A DNA stretch of 39,242 nt, taken from the NCBI GenBank assembly GCA_009937065.1, contig JAACDF010000159.1, positions 1 to 39,242 of the forward strand, given 5' to 3'. Below the pieces are notes generated by a model. It did not search any database and was not told the origin of the DNA. It saw only the letters and a list, made by a program, of their open reading frames with translations. Shown here in pieces: positions 8,486 through 15,958 of this stretch (position 1 is the first letter of the stretch; each line of letters starts with the position of its first letter). This DNA comes from Gammaproteobacteria bacterium (lineage in GTDB: Bacteria > Pseudomonadota > Gammaproteobacteria > Pseudomonadales > Halieaceae). Made by a program: the position numbers and the translations under genes.

Positions 8486-10072
8486 ATGAGTAATTATCTA
8501 GAGCAGGTTGAAAAACTACAGGGTGTGGCAACAGCTGCAAATGGCGTCAATGCCGAGCATGCCGTCCGAATGCGCCTGCAGAATCAATTTAAAACCGGTT
8601 TGGACGTGGCGAAGTACACCGCGGACCTTATGCGTCGTGATATCGAAAACTACGAGGCAGATACCTCGCAGTACACGCAGTCACTGGGTTGCTGGCACGG
8701 GTTCATTGGTCAGCAGAAGATGATTGCTATCAAAAAGCATTTTGGTGATACCAACCGGCGCTACTTGTATCTATCAGGATGGATGATTGCGGCATTGCGT
8801 TCAGAGTTCGGTCCACTGCCTGACCAGTCGATGCATGAAAAAACATCAGTATCTTCACTGATCGAGGAGCTCTATACATTCTTGCGTCAGGCTGATGCGC
8901 GTGAGCTAGGAGGTCTTTTCCGTCAGCTCGATACAGCACGTGCTACCAGTAATGACGTCCAAGAGCGGGCGATCATCAATCAGATCGATAATTTCCAGAC
9001 ACATGTGGTCCCCATTATCGCCGACATCGATGCCGGGTTCGGTAACGAGGAAGCTACCTATCTCCTCGCAAAGAAAATGATAGAGGCGGGCGCCTGTGCC
9101 ATACAGATTGAGAATCAGGTATCCGACGAGAAGCAGTGTGGCCACCAAGATGGGAAGGTCACGGTTCCACACGCTGATTTCCTCGCGAAGATCCGGGCAG
9201 TGCGCTACGCGTTCATTGAACTGGGTGTCGAGAACGGCATCATTGTTGCGCGCACAGACTCACTGGGCGCAGGCCTCACCAAGCAAATTGCGGTGACAAA
9301 TGAACCCGGCGATCTGGGTGATCAGTACAACAGTTTCATTGACGGAGATGTGATTCAAACTGCCGATGATCTTGCGAATGGCGATGTCGTAGTTAAGGCC
9401 AATGGCCAGCTGTTGCGTCCTAAGCGCCTGGCATCGGGTTTGTTTCGATTTAAGCCCAATACAGGAGAAGATCGGGTTGTTCTGGATTGCATTACCTCCT
9501 TACAGAACGGCGCAGATCTTCTGTGGATTGAGACCGAGAAGCCCCACGTCGGCCAAATTGCGAGCATGGTTAACCGTATTCGTGAGGTGGTCCCTAATGC
9601 GAAGCTCGTTTATAACAACAGCCCCTCATTTAACTGGACATTGAGCTTCCGACAGCAAGTATTTGATTCATGGGCTGAGGAAGGTCAGGACGTGGCGGCG
9701 TATGTTCGGGATGACTTGATGTCAGCCGAGTACGATGAGACCGATTTAGCCATCGAGGCCGATCATCGAATTCAGTGTTTCCAGGCGGATGCGGCGCGCG
9801 AGGCAGGCATTTTCCACCATTTGATTACCCTACCTACTTACCACACTGCAGCACTATCAACGGATAATTTAGCCAAGGAGTACTTTGGTGAAGCTGGTAT
9901 GCTCGGCTATGTCGCCGGTGTTCAGCGCAAAGAAATTCGTCAGGGCATTGCCTGTGTGAAACACCAGAATATGGCGGGGTCGGATATGGGTGATGACCAC
10001 AAGGAGTACTTCTCTGGTGATGCAGCGTTGAAGGCAGGTGGTGCCGACAACACCATGAATCAGTTTGGATGA
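8486..10072 (+). CDS. aceA: Isocitrate lyase, long (about 530-residue) form
   Basis: Cleaves isocitrate to glyoxylate and succinate, the first step of the glyoxylate shunt used for growth on acetate or fatty acids. At 528 residues it belongs to the longer isocitrate lyase type seen in Pseudomonas and Acinetobacter rather than the shorter E. coli type. The active-site loop reads EKQCGHQDGK with catalytic Cys218. The family usually has KKCGH, so Gln replaces the second Lys. Other landmarks are DIDAGFGNEEATYLL, VARTDSLGA and YNNSPSFNWT. The gene stands alone, with GGGGATGG before the ATG and a strong terminator behind. The FadD and MaoC genes 17 kb away fit a fatty-acid-using lifestyle, but no malate synthase gene is in view. 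Confidence 0.95.
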   Translation: MSNYLEQVEKLQGVATAANGVNAEHAVRMRLQNQFKTGLDVAKYTADLMRRDIENYEADTSQYTQSLGCWHGFIGQQKMIAIKKHFGDTNRRYLYLSGWMIAALRSEFGPLPDQSMHEKTSVSSLIEELYTFLRQADARELGGLFRQLDTARATSNDVQERAIINQIDNFQTHVVPIIADIDAGFGNEEATYLLAKKMIEAGACAIQIENQVSDEKQCGHQDGKVTVPHADFLAKIRAVRYAFIELGVENGIIVARTDSLGAGLTKQIAVTNEPGDLGDQYNSFIDGDVIQTADDLANGDVVVKANGQLLRPKRLASGLFRFKPNTGEDRVVLDCITSLQNGADLLWIETEKPHVGQIASMVNRIREVVPNAKLVYNNSPSFNWTLSFRQQVFDSWAEEGQDVAAYVRDDLMSAEYDETDLAIEADHRIQCFQADAAREAGIFHHLITLPTYHTAALSTDNLAKEYFGEAGMLGYVAGVQRKEIRQGIACVKHQNMAGSDMGDDHKEYFSGDAALKAGGADNTMNQFG

Positions 10073-10090
10073 TCACGCCCAGTAGTTTTC

Positions 10091-10121
10091 AAAGCCCAGT
10101 CAATTGACTGGGTTTTTTTTT
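10091..10121 (+). terminator. Rho-independent terminator of aceA
   Basis: A perfect 18-base palindrome, CCCAGTC-AATT-GACTGGG, at 10095-10112 is followed directly by nine T (10113-10121). It begins 19 bases after the aceA stop. This is the clearest intrinsic terminator in the window. Confidence 0.93.
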
Positions 10122-10166
10122 GCGCGGTGACTTGCCAAAGTCGCGTGACCGACGCACAGTTCCATA

Positions 10167-10715
10167 ATGAAATGGGAAAATATAGACGAGCAGGTGTGTT
10201 CAGTCGCGCGAGCACTCTCCATTGTGGGGGAGCGCTGGACCTTGCTGATCATTAGAGATGCTTTTAAGGGAACCCGTCGTTTTGAAGGTTTTCATAAAAA
10301 CTTGGGTGTGACTCGCCATCGACTCACGGAGCGGCTGAATAACCTGGTGGAGTCTGGTGTCATGACCAAAGTACCCTACAGTCGAAATCCCGAGCGCTTC
10401 GAGTACCGGTTAACACGCAAGGGGCTGGGGCTCTATCCTGTTCTTGTCAGTTTGAGTCAATGGGGTGATCAGTGGTTAGCGGACGAGAAGGGACCGCCAA
10501 TGACCTATTGGCACAGCCGCTGTGCGAAACACTGTGAGCCTCAGTTGGCCTGTAATGAGTGTGGTGAAGCCCTGAAGCCAGAGGAGGTTTCGGCAAAACT
10601 GGGAACCGAGCTTAGGAATTATGTGGCACACTTGAAAGATCACGGGTTACCCATACCCAGTGATGCTGAATTACCCAAGCGCGCGGGCGAATACCGAAAA
10701 ACAAGGACGCGATAG
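10167..10715 (+). CDS. HxlR-family transcriptional regulator with C-terminal Cys cluster
   Basis: A 182-residue winged-helix regulator. The HxlR core covers about residues 10-105: a conserved N-terminal Cys11, then ALSIVGERWTLLIIRDAF, the recognition region LGVTRHRLTERLNNL, and the wing FEYRLTRKGLGLYPVL. After the core comes CAKHCEPQLACNECG, with Cys119, Cys123, Cys129 and Cys132 spaced like a small zinc ribbon. That extension is not part of the minimal HxlR domain. HxlR proteins often respond to aldehydes, redox or aromatic compounds. The effector here is unknown. The stop is 11 bases before the aldolase-type gene, which suggests a joint transcript. Confidence 0.87.
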   Translation: MKWENIDEQVCSVARALSIVGERWTLLIIRDAFKGTRRFEGFHKNLGVTRHRLTERLNNLVESGVMTKVPYSRNPERFEYRLTRKGLGLYPVLVSLSQWGDQWLADEKGPPMTYWHSRCAKHCEPQLACNECGEALKPEEVSAKLGTELRNYVAHLKDHGLPIPSDAELPKRAGEYRKTRTR

Positions 10716-10726
10716 GAGCTGAGCTT

Positions 10727-11512
10727 ATGAACCAGCAAGTCAACAATCTGATCATGAATGCCGATGAGAATATGGGGCAGGTGGAGCGCAGTCCGCTAGA
10801 TGAGCAATTGTTTCGTAAACAGCGTTTAGCCGCCGCCTTGCGCATTTTTGGGCGATTTGGGTTCGATGAAGGCGTTGCTGGACACATTACAGTGCGAGAC
10901 CCACTCGACTCTGAAACATTTTGGGTTAACCCCATGGGACGCTCATTCAAAATGATGCGTGTATCCGACTTGATTCGCGTAGATCATGACGGGAATATTG
11001 TTGAGGGTAGCGGCATTTTGAACGGCGCCGCATTCACTATTCACAGCCAGATTCATGCTGCGCGCCCCGAAGTGACAGCTGCGGCGCACGCACACTCCAT
11101 TTATGGCAAAGCATGGGCCTCACTTGGCCGTCTGCTGGATCCTCTGACTCAAGACGCTTGCTCGTTTTATGGCGATCACGCGTTGTTAGATGATTACACC
11201 GGAGTGGTTGTTGATATGGATGAGGGAGAGCGACTGGCTCAGACACTCGGAGATAAAAAGGCCATTATCCTGAAAAATCATGGACACCTCACCGTCGGCC
11301 AATCTGTTGAGGAGGCGACCTGGTGGTACGTGACTATGGAACGGTCCTTTCAGGCACAGCTGCTTGCAGAGGCTGCGGGCGAGCCGAAGCCCATTCCACA
11401 CGAAATGGCTGTTCACACGCAAAAGCAGGTTGGAAGTACGTTGTCAGGCTGGTTCAGTGGTCAGCCGTTATTTGAAGTAATTATGAGTGAGCAGCCAGAG
11501 CTTCTAGACTAA
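10727..11512 (+). CDS. Class II aldolase/adducin family protein
   Basis: A 261-residue protein of the class II aldolase/adducin N-terminal fold. Visible parts are the N-terminal GFDEGVAGHITVRDP, the metal-site motif AAHAHSIYGKA with two His, and the downstream LKNHGHLTVGQS, which supplies a further His. In enzymes of this family these residues hold a divalent metal for aldol cleavage or decarboxylation. Many members of this subgroup have no known substrate. GGAG at 10713-10716 precedes the ATG. The pairing with an HxlR regulator suggests induction by a carbonyl or sugar-derived compound, which is inference. Confidence 0.85.
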   Translation: MNQQVNNLIMNADENMGQVERSPLDEQLFRKQRLAAALRIFGRFGFDEGVAGHITVRDPLDSETFWVNPMGRSFKMMRVSDLIRVDHDGNIVEGSGILNGAAFTIHSQIHAARPEVTAAAHAHSIYGKAWASLGRLLDPLTQDACSFYGDHALLDDYTGVVVDMDEGERLAQTLGDKKAIILKNHGHLTVGQSVEEATWWYVTMERSFQAQLLAEAAGEPKPIPHEMAVHTQKQVGSTLSGWFSGQPLFEVIMSEQPELLD

Positions 11513-11532
11513 AGAGCTTCCGCGTCTCCTGG

Positions 11533-12129
11533 TTACAGCGGATGGTTGAATTTGTCTCGATCGAATGATGCGATGAGTAGGGACAAATTACTCAACTGCA
11601 CGACCAGTAAAGGGTAGTGCAGGTATTGGATTAGTACGAGAGAGTCATCGGTCTCAAGCCAGGTACGCGCCCACTGATAAAACCCGAGCGCAAACAGTGC
11701 GCCAGCCAGAGCGCCAAGCGTTTTACCAATATCCACCGGTTTAAAACTCTCCTTCGCGATGACCAGAGTTTCTAGCCTGACAAGATAGTTGCCGAATATG
11801 AGCGCTAGCTGGAAGCCAAGGTAGACGCCGGCAGCGAGCAAAAAGCTCTGCGGATAAAGTAAAACCGCGACGACACTGAGCAGCGCAATTACCTCAACGC
11901 TCACTGATATTCGGAAAAACCAACGCAGGTTCAAGAGTCGAGAGTAGGCAAGTGCAACCAATAGAGGTCCTACGCTGAATGCTAGCGGTCCAGCTGAAAA
12001 TGCCTCAGGGGGTAAAGGCGCCATCAGAGCGACGTACGCTGTTCCCCAGACCCCTTGAAAAAACGCGTTGACCGATTTGTAGGCGACGAAAGGTTTTAAA
12101 CGAAGGGCTGGGTGACTAGCATCACGCAT
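11533..12129 (-). CDS. Six-helix membrane protein of unknown function in the cobalamin operon
   Basis: The protein has 198 residues and I do not recognise a family. About six hydrophobic segments are visible near residues 19-39, 44-66, 71-92, 95-119, 133-157 and 163-188, with a conserved-looking loop FGNYLVRLETLVIAKESFKPVDIGKTLG. There is no cysteine anywhere. The ATG follows the cobO stop codon with no spacer (TGA|ATG), so translation is probably coupled. The gene also lies in the unit downstream of the B12 riboswitch. The context suggests a role in cobalamin or corrinoid uptake across the inner membrane. The solitary B12 transporter BtuM has similar size and topology but uses an invariant Cys, which is missing here. 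Confidence 0.8.
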   Translation of the reverse strand: MRDASHPALRLKPFVAYKSVNAFFQGVWGTAYVALMAPLPPEAFSAGPLAFSVGPLLVALAYSRLLNLRWFFRISVSVEVIALLSVVAVLLYPQSFLLAAGVYLGFQLALIFGNYLVRLETLVIAKESFKPVDIGKTLGALAGALFALGFYQWARTWLETDDSLVLIQYLHYPLLVVQLSNLSLLIASFDRDKFNHPL

Positions 12130-12738
12130 TCAGTAATCGACGCCTTTTCTCGCTTTGATACCTGAACGAAAGGCGTGTTTGACCTCTTTTACCTCGGATA
12201 CCGTGTCCGCAAGCGCTTGTAAGCCGCTACCGCCACCGCGTCCCGTCATAACGACGCTCTGATGGTCAGGTCGCGCCTCGATAGCCTGAATAACACGACC
12301 TTCGTCGAGGTAGTCAAATGCCAGCATATAGGTGATCTCATCGAGCACCACTAGATCAAATACCGGGTCTTGCAGCATGCGCGCCGCCTGTTCCCAAGTG
12401 CGCTCCGCAGCTTCGATGTCGCTTTGACGGTTCTGCGTATCCCAGGTAAATCCAGTACCCATCTGATAAAAATCAGACGGCGGGAGATGCTCACGAGCAA
12501 ATAGCTCTTCCCCTGATAACTGTTCGCCTTTAATGAACTGAACAATACCGACGCGTTGACCGTAACCCATCGCACGCATGACCATGCCAAATGCGGAACT
12601 GGTTTTACCCTTACCGTTTCCAGTCAGGAGCAGAACGATACTTTGTTCCGTATCAGCAGCAGCAATTGATGCGTCGACGCTGGATTTCTGTTTCTCCATC
12701 GACGCTTTGTGTTTGGCGTCTTTACTCACATTAGTCAC
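12130..12738 (-). CDS. cobO: Corrinoid adenosyltransferase (CobO/BtuR type)
   Basis: A 202-residue enzyme that transfers the adenosyl group from ATP to reduced cobalamin or cobinamide, making the coenzyme form. The P-loop TGNGKGKTSS is at residues 39-48, and VLDEITYML is the following acidic motif. The N-terminal 30 residues are polar and charged, a little longer than in some relatives. It follows the TonB receptor with one base between them and is coupled to the next gene. A receptor plus an adenosyltransferase points to salvage of external corrinoids. No de novo B12 synthesis gene is present in this window. Confidence 0.92.
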   Translation of the reverse strand: MTNVSKDAKHKASMEKQKSSVDASIAAADTEQSIVLLLTGNGKGKTSSAFGMVMRAMGYGQRVGIVQFIKGEQLSGEELFAREHLPPSDFYQMGTGFTWDTQNRQSDIEAAERTWEQAARMLQDPVFDLVVLDEITYMLAFDYLDEGRVIQAIEARPDHQSVVMTGRGGGSGLQALADTVSEVKEVKHAFRSGIKARKGVDY

Positions 12739-14598
12739 CTAGATAGATACATTTAGACCGAGGTAGAGGGTTCTACCTGCGCTGCGATAGCCGACAATAT
12801 CAGAGTAAGCCTTATTAGTGAGATTCTCTGCGCGCATTGAGACGCTCAGATCATCCGTTACTGCATAACTGAATGAGCCGTCCATGACGGTGTATTCGTT
12901 TAGCGTTGTGCCGAAACCGTCGCTTCGATCACCCACGTATCGAGCGAGTAATAGCCAGTGTATGTTGGCGCCCCTGAACCGTGCCGTGACCTGCGCTGTA
13001 GTCTCGGGTCGGTAAGGTAGTTTGCTGCCCGCTGCGTTTTCCGCACTTAGATCGGTAACAAAACCCTCTAACGTAACGTCGTCACTAACCGGCCATGCGA
13101 CTGACGCTTCGATACCGCTGAATTCGCTGGTGCCCGGTACCTGGATATATCCGCCTGCAAACAAAGCAGGATTGTAGCTGTATATGATGGCATCGCTTAC
13201 TTCTTGATCGAAATACGTAAGCTCCCAAGAAACATCGTTCTGATTACCCCGCAGTCCCATCTCCCATCCTTGGCTTTGCTCCTCCTTGAGCGCAGTGTCT
13301 CTTGCTTCGGGCAGCGCGAAAGGCGATTGATTTGAACCTACTTCGTAGGGTGATGGCGCCCGAAATCCAGTGCCGTAGGCTGCCTTGAATGCGACACCTT
13401 CAAGTCCTGTATCGGTCAAGGCCGTGAGTCGCCATGACGTGTAACGACCGAAGTCTTCGTTGTCATCACTACGAACAGCGGCTGAAAGCGTGACCGTCTC
13501 GCTGGCACGCCGGACGTTCATGAACATCCCATCATTATCACGACTTCTCGCTGTGCCAAAACCGTCATCGTAGCTTTGGGTATCGAGGTCGATACCCACA
13601 GTGACATCCATATTGTCATTTAAGGCCCGATTGTGTGTTAAGGACAATTGTTCGTTCGACCCCTTCAGCGCGAACTGAAAAATGCCATCGGTAAAGTAAG
13701 CGCGATCGCTGTCGCTCTCGCTGACGCTTAACCGGGTTGAATTCCCGTTTCCTCGGTGACCCAAGACGATACCTTGCGTTTCATTTTTGTAGCCATCAGA
13801 GCAATCGTTACTTGATATGAAGCTAAAGTTTTCGTCGAATCGTCCACAGCTATCGTAATCAGCAGCTGCGTCTACCTGGCGCGCACTCAATGTGGCGGAC
13901 CAGCCGCCCAACTCCGGCGTTGTGTAGCTCAGCTGATAGCTGTCGTTGTCGTAGCCATCATTATCGGCGAGTTGTGTATCGCTTTTTAAGGCGTTGTAAC
14001 CATCCATTCCGACCTGATTAAGAACCGCTGTAATCTCACCAAATGCCATTGCACCCGAGTTTGCCACTATGGATTCAGCTTCAAAACCATAGCCACCGCG
14101 CTCTGCTGAAACGTCAATACTGGGCCGATCGTTTCCGCGTCGACTAGTCAGCGCAATAACACCGCCCGCATCTGCTCCCCACAATAGCCCCTGAGTGCCG
14201 CGCAGTATTTCAACGCGCTCTAGTGAGCTTGCCAGGATATGTTCCATTCTCGGCGCTACTTGTGGTGAGGAAGGGTCGCTTATATCGATACCGTCGATTA
14301 GCACGCGTGTTCTAAAGGCATCTTGTCCTCTTACACGGATACCGCTGACCGCACCGATACCACCCGTCTGTGTTGTTGAGATTCCGACTTGAGATCGCAG
14401 CAACTGGGGTAATGTGGCTGACCCCAATGCAGAAATGAGCTCGCGATCCATCACATTTACCGAGACAGCAAGAGACTCGATAGCTGTGTCGACGCGATCG
14501 GCAACGACGACGGTTTCTTCAAGCTCAACGGCTAGCGCGGTGTGGGAGGCAAGAATAATGGATACCGCGAGGGTAAATGGTTTTCTTAGGTCGTTCAT
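12739..14598 (-). CDS. btuB: TonB-dependent outer-membrane receptor, probably for cobalamin (BtuB-like)
   Basis: The 619-residue protein starts at the ATG at 14598. A signal peptide (LRKPFTLAVSIILASHTALA) is followed by a TonB-box-like EETVVVADR. Next come the plug domain (about 40-150, with GIRVRGQDAFRTRVLIDGI and LERVEILRGTQG) and a 22-strand-type barrel ending in a final aromatic-rich strand (RTLYLGLNVSI). The frame is open for another 57 codons upstream, but that stretch is riboswitch DNA, and the ATG at 14598 has GGAG at 14607-14604. The B12 riboswitch and cobO behind it make cobalamin the likely ligand. The inner-membrane BtuCDF genes are not adjacent. Confidence 0.9.
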   Translation of the reverse strand: MNDLRKPFTLAVSIILASHTALAVELEETVVVADRVDTAIESLAVSVNVMDRELISALGSATLPQLLRSQVGISTTQTGGIGAVSGIRVRGQDAFRTRVLIDGIDISDPSSPQVAPRMEHILASSLERVEILRGTQGLLWGADAGGVIALTSRRGNDRPSIDVSAERGGYGFEAESIVANSGAMAFGEITAVLNQVGMDGYNALKSDTQLADNDGYDNDSYQLSYTTPELGGWSATLSARQVDAAADYDSCGRFDENFSFISSNDCSDGYKNETQGIVLGHRGNGNSTRLSVSESDSDRAYFTDGIFQFALKGSNEQLSLTHNRALNDNMDVTVGIDLDTQSYDDGFGTARSRDNDGMFMNVRRASETVTLSAAVRSDDNEDFGRYTSWRLTALTDTGLEGVAFKAAYGTGFRAPSPYEVGSNQSPFALPEARDTALKEEQSQGWEMGLRGNQNDVSWELTYFDQEVSDAIIYSYNPALFAGGYIQVPGTSEFSGIEASVAWPVSDDVTLEGFVTDLSAENAAGSKLPYRPETTAQVTARFRGANIHWLLLARYVGDRSDGFGTTLNEYTVMDGSFSYAVTDDLSVSMRAENLTNKAYSDIVGYRSAGRTLYLGLNVSI

Positions 14599-14602
14599 GT
14601 TG

Positions 14603-14621
14603 GCTCCATTTTTGTAGGAGC
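14603..14621 (-). promoter_or_regulatory. Hairpin that can mask the btuB ribosome binding site
   Basis: On the minus strand GCTCC (14621-14617) can pair with GGAGC (14607-14603) across a nine-base A-rich loop. The GGAG in the second arm is the only good Shine-Dalgarno sequence for the ATG at 14598. The hairpin lies downstream of the riboswitch aptamer, so it is a natural candidate for the off-state that blocks translation when coenzyme B12 is bound. The pairing is seen in the sequence; the switching role is inferred. Confidence 0.55.
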
Positions 14622-14703
14622 GGTGAACAGGCAAAGAGGCTAGCAACGCAGACAGCACGGAGCGGCTTCCCTGCTGGAGCCCACCGCGCCATTGGGTTGT
14701 TTT

Positions 14704-14816
14704 ATAGGCAGGTATCGGGCTCTGATAGCCGTGGCTATCTTTACCGTTGCGGGGGCAGCGCTGGCTCATCCAGACTTCCCTTTTAACCTACCCTGGTGAA
14801 ACACCTGTAGGCACCT
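14704..14816 (-). promoter_or_regulatory. Cobalamin (AdoCbl) riboswitch
   Basis: Read on the minus strand, the hallmarks occur in the right order. GGTGCC lies at the 5' end (14815-14810). AAAAGGGAAGTCTGG follows at 14784-14770, then the core GCTGCCCCCGCAACGG (with TAA after it, 14759-14741). The B12 box GAGCCCGATACCTGCCTAT is at 14722-14704. These are the conserved parts of the coenzyme-B12 aptamer that normally lowers expression of B12 uptake genes when the cofactor is plentiful. It sits about 105 bases upstream of the btuB start. Confidence 0.95.
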
Positions 14817-14825
14817 AAGGCGCGC

Positions 14826-14854
14826 AAGGTACGCGCATGATAGCGGCGAGTCAA
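14826..14854 (-). promoter_or_regulatory. Probable promoter of the B12 riboswitch-btuB-cobO unit
   Basis: On the minus strand TTGACT (14854-14849) is followed after 17 bases by TACCTT (14831-14826). The -35 matches at five of six positions; the -10 is weak (three of six, including the first two and last bases). The expected start near 14819 falls a few bases before the first conserved riboswitch element, which supports the assignment. Confidence 0.5.
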
Positions 14855-14880
14855 TGGTCTTTTATGCTAGGGTTGCGCGC

Positions 14881-15423
14881 ATGATTAAAGTGGTGAAAAG
14901 TGATGAACGTGTTGCTCGTTGGCGGGAGTTTGTCACTGAGCAATTGGGCCGAAACCCGCGGGGGTTTCGCGACGTTGCTGCCTTCAATAAAGAAGGCTTA
15001 CCGGCAGCCATTCGAGTGAGTTCAGTCGTTGACGGCAAGCCTTTCCCGACGCTCTACTGGTTGATTGACGCCGAGCTGTCACTCAACATCGATCGTTTGG
15101 AAGCGGCCGGATGGATAGCGCGGCTGCAGTCTGAAATTGCTACCAATGACGTCTTTAGGCGGCGTATGCAGCAGGATCATGAGGCCCACGTGGAACATCG
15201 TGACAGCTTCTTAATTGATGAGGAGCGAGAGCTTCTTGTATCAAAAGGCATGTTATCCGCGCTGTCTGATCGAGGCATTGGTGGAATAAGTGAGCCCGAT
15301 CGTATCCGCTGTTTTCACACCTGGTACGCCGCTCACCTGGTGATGCCAAACTGTGTGGGTGAAATCGTTGACCAGCTACTCGCAGATGCGACACCGAGGC
15401 TTTTACTCAACGATTCACCCTAG
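14881..15423 (+). CDS. DUF501 family protein
   Basis: The 180-residue protein resembles the DUF501 family, which is best known from Actinobacteria next to cell-division genes. Visible family features are LGRNPRGFRDVAAF at the N-terminus, GKPFPTLYWLIDAELS, a charged helix with HEAHVEHRDSF, and a C-terminal part with GIGGISEPDRIRCFHTWYA. No activity is known. An ATG at 14854 would add nine residues, but it overlaps the likely -35 of the divergent B12 promoter. The ATG at 14881 has AGGG at 14869-14872. It is transcribed away from the B12 unit and towards the VOC gene. Confidence 0.82.
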   Translation: MIKVVKSDERVARWREFVTEQLGRNPRGFRDVAAFNKEGLPAAIRVSSVVDGKPFPTLYWLIDAELSLNIDRLEAAGWIARLQSEIATNDVFRRRMQQDHEAHVEHRDSFLIDEERELLVSKGMLSALSDRGIGGISEPDRIRCFHTWYAAHLVMPNCVGEIVDQLLADATPRLLLNDSP

Positions 15424-15439
15424 TTGAGATCTCTGATCT

Positions 15440-15811
15440 CTACCCAAAATGGCAAAAGCAAAGCTTATTCCCTTCAGCGTCTCTCACATAGGCGCCGTAG
15501 AAGACGTCAGGGATGCGTTGGCCGGGCTCGCCATCACAGGTCGCACCCAGAGAAATTGCCTTGGCATATAGCGCGTCTACCCCTTCTTTGCTGCCCCCAT
15601 GGAACGCCACCATAACCCCATTGCCTGATGTCGGCGCTTGCTCGTCGTACGGAGTACACACAGCAAGACAGGCCTCGCTCATGGATGAGCCAAAGAAGAC
15701 GATCCGGTCAGTTCCCATAATCCTCTTCCAACCCATGGTTTCCGTGAGTGCACCATAAAATTCGACCGCGGCCTCAAGATCTGATGCGCCAAGCGTGGTA
15801 TATGCCAACAT
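15440..15811 (-). CDS. VOC/glyoxalase-like family protein
   Basis: A 123-residue single-domain protein of the vicinal-oxygen-chelate fold. It shows the paired beta-alpha-beta-beta-beta pattern: YTTLGASDLEAAVEFYGAL in the first half and a second half ending DVFYGAYVRDAEGNKLCF. Members include glyoxalase I, dioxygenases and resistance proteins, and the substrate cannot be told here. The frame continues six codons up to 15829, but AAGGA at 15824-15820 favours the ATG at 15811. It is convergent with the DUF501 gene, with 16 bases between the stops. Confidence 0.83.
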   Translation of the reverse strand: MLAYTTLGASDLEAAVEFYGALTETMGWKRIMGTDRIVFFGSSMSEACLAVCTPYDEQAPTSGNGVMVAFHGGSKEGVDALYAKAISLGATCDGEPGQRIPDVFYGAYVRDAEGNKLCFCHFG

Positions 15812-15958
15812 ACGTTTATTCCTTGTCATTTAATAAATTGAATCGCTGAGCTTGCGAACCTGATCATAGTGGTTACTAGCATGCTTCGCGAACCCTCTAT
15901 TTCAATTGTCCAGCTCGAGGAATTAGCGGTATTCTCCACCTATGGGGCAGGGGCTGTA

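Noticed and set aside
11533-12129. Identification of the six-helix protein as BtuM
   Set aside because: Size, topology and context would fit, but the conserved cobalt-binding cysteine is absent and I see no shared motif.
14599-14769. 57-codon N-terminal extension of the TonB receptor frame
   Set aside because: It runs through the B12 riboswitch and lacks signal-peptide character. The ATG at 14598 has a proper ribosome site and signal peptide.
15426-15440. GAGATC-TCT-GATCTC hairpin as a terminator between the DUF501 and VOC genes
   Set aside because: Only six pairs and no T-run on the plus strand, and it touches the VOC stop codon; likely chance or weak.
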